Below are positions 41,695-43,943 of a stretch of DNA of 43,943 bases, piece after piece. Source of the DNA: Candidatus Gottesmanbacteria bacterium GW2011_GWC1_43_10 (GTDB lineage Bacteria; Patescibacteriota; Microgenomatia; UBA10105); NCBI GenBank assembly GCA_000995415.1, contig LCEX01000015.1, forward strand, positions 1 to 43,943, read 5' to 3'. Made by a program: the position numbers and the translations under genes. The notes under the pieces are model-generated. The model had not been told where the DNA came from, did not search any database, and saw nothing but the letters and a program-made list of their open reading frames with translations. Position 1 is the stretch's first letter; each line of letters opens with the position of its first letter.

Positions 41695-43020
41695 ATGCAC
41701 ACAACCAACCTAGATTTATCTTTAACTGAAATCACCAAAATTGAGGGCACGGCCACCCTTGATTTAAAAATCCGCGAGGGTACTGTAACCGAGTGCAATT
41801 TTGGCATCACTGAAATGAAGCGCTTCTTCACAACTGCCATTTCCGGCAAACCGATTCTGGCCGTCCCCCAACTCGTCGCTAGAATTTGCGGCACCTGCAG
41901 TAACGCCCACCTCCTTTGCTCAATCAAATCTATCGAAAATGGCCTGGGACTGATTCCCTCACCGCAAACCATGCTACTTCGCAAACTCCTGAATTTCGGC
42001 CTGATCATCCGCGACCATGGTTTGCATCTTTATGTCTTTGTGCTGCCGGATTTATTTAATCGTGATTCAATCCTCGCCTTTGATGAAAATAACCCGGTCG
42101 AACATGAACTCCTCCATGATTGTTTTAACGTCAAGGAAGTGGGTAACAAACTTGGCATAATTACAGGCGGCAGAAGTGTGCACGCGCCTTTTGCCACACT
42201 TGGAGGCTTTATCAAAATTCCCACCAAAGAAGAATTACAGGCGCTCATTCCGGAGCTTAAGACAATCCGCCCGCGTGTTTTGCATCTTATAGATGTTTTT
42301 TGGAAATGCCAGTTTAAACAGGATATAAATGTGAAATTTTTAGCCCTAACTGATAAAAATTATTCTTTTTTGGATGGTGTTGTCAAAACCAGCGATGGCG
42401 AGACTGTATCGCAAGAACAATTTGGTGAGCGCCTCAAGCGAAGAATCATTCCGTATTCACAGGCTACCGGATATTTTTTTGGTGAGGCTTTACATATGGT
42501 TGGGGCTTTGGCTCGCATCAATCTCAACCAAGAGTCTTTGCACCCCAAGACCAAACAAGCGGCAGAAAAAGCTTTAGCAGTTTTTCCTTCGCAAAATATT
42601 TATCATAATAATTTGGCCCAAGCCATCGAAATGTTGCATGCGGTAGACAGCAGCATTGATCTGATCAATGAGTATCAAGCGGAACCGGAAAAACCTCAGG
42701 CTTTAAGACACCCCGGGGGTGGCCAGAATGGACTCCCCCGGGGTGGAGAAAACACCACTGGCATCGGCCTCATCGAAGCTCCTCGGGGCACTTTATTTCA
42801 TAAAATGGAGATAACGAGTGACGGCAAAATAAAGCAAGGAAAAATCATTGTCCCTACTGGCCAAAATCAAATCGGGATCGAACACGCAATTCGTGAGTAT
42901 GTCACGAATAATATTGACCAACCCAAAGAAATTCTCTCTCACGAAATCGAAAAGTTGATCAGAGCCTACGACCCCTGCATGTCGTGTGCCACGCATTTTT
43001 TGAAAGTCAGATGGAAGTAA
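41695..43020 (+). CDS. [NiFe] hydrogenase large subunit
   Basis: 441 residues. L1 ARICGTCSNAH (Cys65, Cys68) and L2 YDPCMSCATH (Cys428, Cys431) bind the Ni-Fe site. After His434 there are seven more residues (FLKVRWK), the short tail removed by a maturation protease. The soluble, cytoplasmic group-3-like shape fits the small subunit, but the exact group is not assigned. An in-frame palindrome, ACCCCGGGGG / CCCCCGGGGT (42710-42744), encodes HPGGGQNGLPRGG just before TTGIGLIEAPRGTL and is probably an insertion. CATACT lies 7 nt before the ATG. Confidence 0.9.
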   Translation: MHTTNLDLSLTEITKIEGTATLDLKIREGTVTECNFGITEMKRFFTTAISGKPILAVPQLVARICGTCSNAHLLCSIKSIENGLGLIPSPQTMLLRKLLNFGLIIRDHGLHLYVFVLPDLFNRDSILAFDENNPVEHELLHDCFNVKEVGNKLGIITGGRSVHAPFATLGGFIKIPTKEELQALIPELKTIRPRVLHLIDVFWKCQFKQDINVKFLALTDKNYSFLDGVVKTSDGETVSQEQFGERLKRRIIPYSQATGYFFGEALHMVGALARINLNQESLHPKTKQAAEKALAVFPSQNIYHNNLAQAIEMLHAVDSSIDLINEYQAEPEKPQALRHPGGGQNGLPRGGENTTGIGLIEAPRGTLFHKMEITSDGKIKQGKIIVPTGQNQIGIEHAIREYVTNNIDQPKEILSHEIEKLIRAYDPCMSCATHFLKVRWK

Positions 43021-43047
43021 GATACCACTACCCACACCCGGTGTGGG

Positions 43048-43452
43048 TTAGCTAGACACATCCGGATTTCTGGCTGATCGATTGAACAGGCTGTGAAGTA
43101 ATTCCATCACTTTCTTTTTTCCTGACACATCGATACTAATAGGGATTCCCAAAATTGACACTGAAATGATTTTCCCCAATTTTTTAAGCAGTTGCAAATG
43201 CAAGCCTAAATCGTAATCATGAGCTGAAACTGAAGAAAAAGGGACAAATTCATCAAGATCGGTAAATAACCTCACGTGGTCAATCCCAACTACGGTATCT
43301 ATGATGATTGAATCATTCTCAGGAATAAAATTTTCTGTTGGATCCGCCTCTTCAAATCTAACCTCCGGAAATTCTTTTCTTAATTTCGGCAATAATTTGA
43401 AAGGCAAACTATCGACTTTCACTAATGGATTTCCAACTATATAAACTTTCAT
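43048..43452 (-). CDS. hydrogenase maturation protease (HycI/HoxM-like)
   Basis: 134 residues. VGNPLVKVDSLPFKLL near the start (family: GNxLxxDD), DTVVGI in the middle and SAHDYDLGLHLQLLKKLG. The Asp and His positions match the Ni-sensing site; the first is VD instead of DD. It clips the large-subunit tail after Ni insertion. It is convergent with the large subunit, with 27 bp between the stops. Confidence 0.85.
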   Translation of the reverse strand: MKVYIVGNPLVKVDSLPFKLLPKLRKEFPEVRFEEADPTENFIPENDSIIIDTVVGIDHVRLFTDLDEFVPFSSVSAHDYDLGLHLQLLKKLGKIISVSILGIPISIDVSGKKKVMELLHSLFNRSARNPDVSS

Positions 43453-43469
43453 TAACTAACTCCTCCTCA

Positions 43470-43525
43470 CCTCCTCTTACCAAGAGGAGGAAATTCCCCC
43501 TTAGTAAAGAGCGAGGGTTAGGGGG
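43470..43525. repeat. hairpin pair downstream of the 43.5-kb gene
   Basis: CCTCCTC / GAGGAGG (43470-43490, 7-nt loop) and CCCCCT ... AGGGGG (43496-43525). It overlaps the last bases of the flanking gene and resembles a dispersed intergenic repeat. Confidence 0.5.
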
Positions 43526-43943
43526 CGTTATAACGATTAGCCAACATTATGGATAACTTCGTATAATACTCCAAATTCCCGAGTTGCCTTGCACTTAGCA
43601 CCTCGCACACACATCCCCAATGCACACTCACCCACTCCCCAATTTTGGGCTCCAAACCAATGCTTTTGACTGATTTAATAATTTTTTTTCCAAGTTCTAA
43701 AACACCTTGCCTATACACCAGGGGTTTAACTTCAACGAAATATTCATTATTTTTACTGCCAACCGCCCACTGTCCACTGCCAACTATTCTTCCCCAGCTT
43801 ATTCTGCAACTATCCATTGTCAAAAGCGTATGTGCTATCGGCAGATGTCCGGTTCTACGAAAAATATTTAAAACATGAAACGTGTGGTGCGCAACTGCCT
43901 CATCCAGTTTTGACAAAGTTGTAGCCAACTGACGAGGCGTTAA
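43518..43943 (-). CDS. hypothetical protein, 5' end outside window
   Basis: The frame stays open to the window edge (in-frame LTPRQLATTLSKLDEAVAHH), so the start lies beyond base 43943. A visible part of ~141 residues is helical (HTFHVLNIFRRTGHLPIAHTLL, IGEWVSVHWG, YYTKLSIMLANRYN). It sits upstream of the maturation protease on the same strand and may belong to the hydrogenase cluster; I do not assign a family. An insertion-like stretch GSGQWAVGSKNNE (~43743-43787) is encoded by reiterated GTTGGCAGT-type words. Confidence 0.6.
   Translation of the reverse strand, partial: LTPRQLATTLSKLDEAVAHHTFHVLNIFRRTGHLPIAHTLLTMDSCRISWGRIVGSGQWAVGSKNNEYFVEVKPLVYRQGVLELGKKIIKSVKSIGLEPKIGEWVSVHWGCVCEVLSARQLGNLEYYTKLSIMLANRYNAP

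Overview
The window looks like a piece of a Candidate Phyla Radiation (Patescibacteria) genome, most likely Microgenomates-like. That placement is inferred from gene content, not from a tree. Supporting traits: a 23S rRNA gene stretched to about 5.2 kb by three group I introns and three intervening sequences; tRNA-Ala, 23S and 5S in a unit with no 16S gene beside it; a sortase/D,D-carboxypeptidase cell-wall set; tandem PMT-type glycosyltransferases; many small secreted proteins of unknown function; and a high share of genes whose -10 box sits 6-9 nt upstream of the start codon, so that mRNAs are probably leaderless. TGA acts as a normal stop, which excludes the code-reassigned CPR groups.

Layout. 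0-4.4 kb: two glycosyltransferases (the first cut by the window edge), a TrmB-type regulator, an orphan and a sortase. 4.4-5.6 kb: mostly non-coding, with a 50-residue ORF, hairpins and an IS5-like MITE. 5.6-10.8 kb: a VIT1/CCC1 metal transporter followed by the broken tail of a second copy, several orphans, a two-gene operon behind an apparent four-segment attenuator, a VapBC pair and a trypsin-like protein. 10.8-14.8 kb: radA, a four-helix-bundle gene framed by inverted repeats, rpsA and a zinc-ribbon membrane protein. 14.8-20.7 kb (minus strand): tRNA-Ala, 23S and 5S; introns sit near E. coli positions 1917, 2511 and 2593-2596, and two encode LAGLIDADG endonucleases. 20.7-29.9 kb: a short promoter-ORF-terminator unit, an ArsR regulator, two tandemly duplicated membrane-anchored proteins, glutamate dehydrogenase, a 958-residue orphan, a NUDIX hydrolase, a D,D-carboxypeptidase and an FNR-like flavoprotein.

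29.9-43.9 kb is a redox and metal island. Thioredoxin reductase and thioredoxin lie on the minus strand. A tightly coupled plus-strand operon follows: CsoR, a cupredoxin-like protein, CopA, a DUF1573 protein, CcdA, a rhodanese fusion with a Cys-rich domain, and four small membrane or secreted proteins, one Met-rich. It sits behind a promoter carrying a CsoR-type palindrome. Next come a second TrxB-like flavoprotein and the two core subunits of a [NiFe] hydrogenase, with the maturation protease convergent. CcdA moves electrons from thioredoxin across membranes, so the island may couple H2 or NAD(P)H oxidation to thiol chemistry and copper handling outside the cell; this is inference.

A theme across the window is small palindromic or low-complexity insertions: 5-8 bp arms around 3-4 nt loops, or reiterated short words. 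They occur in spacers, in rRNA helices and in frame inside conserved enzymes (glutamate dehydrogenase, CopA, the FNR-like protein, the hydrogenase large subunit).
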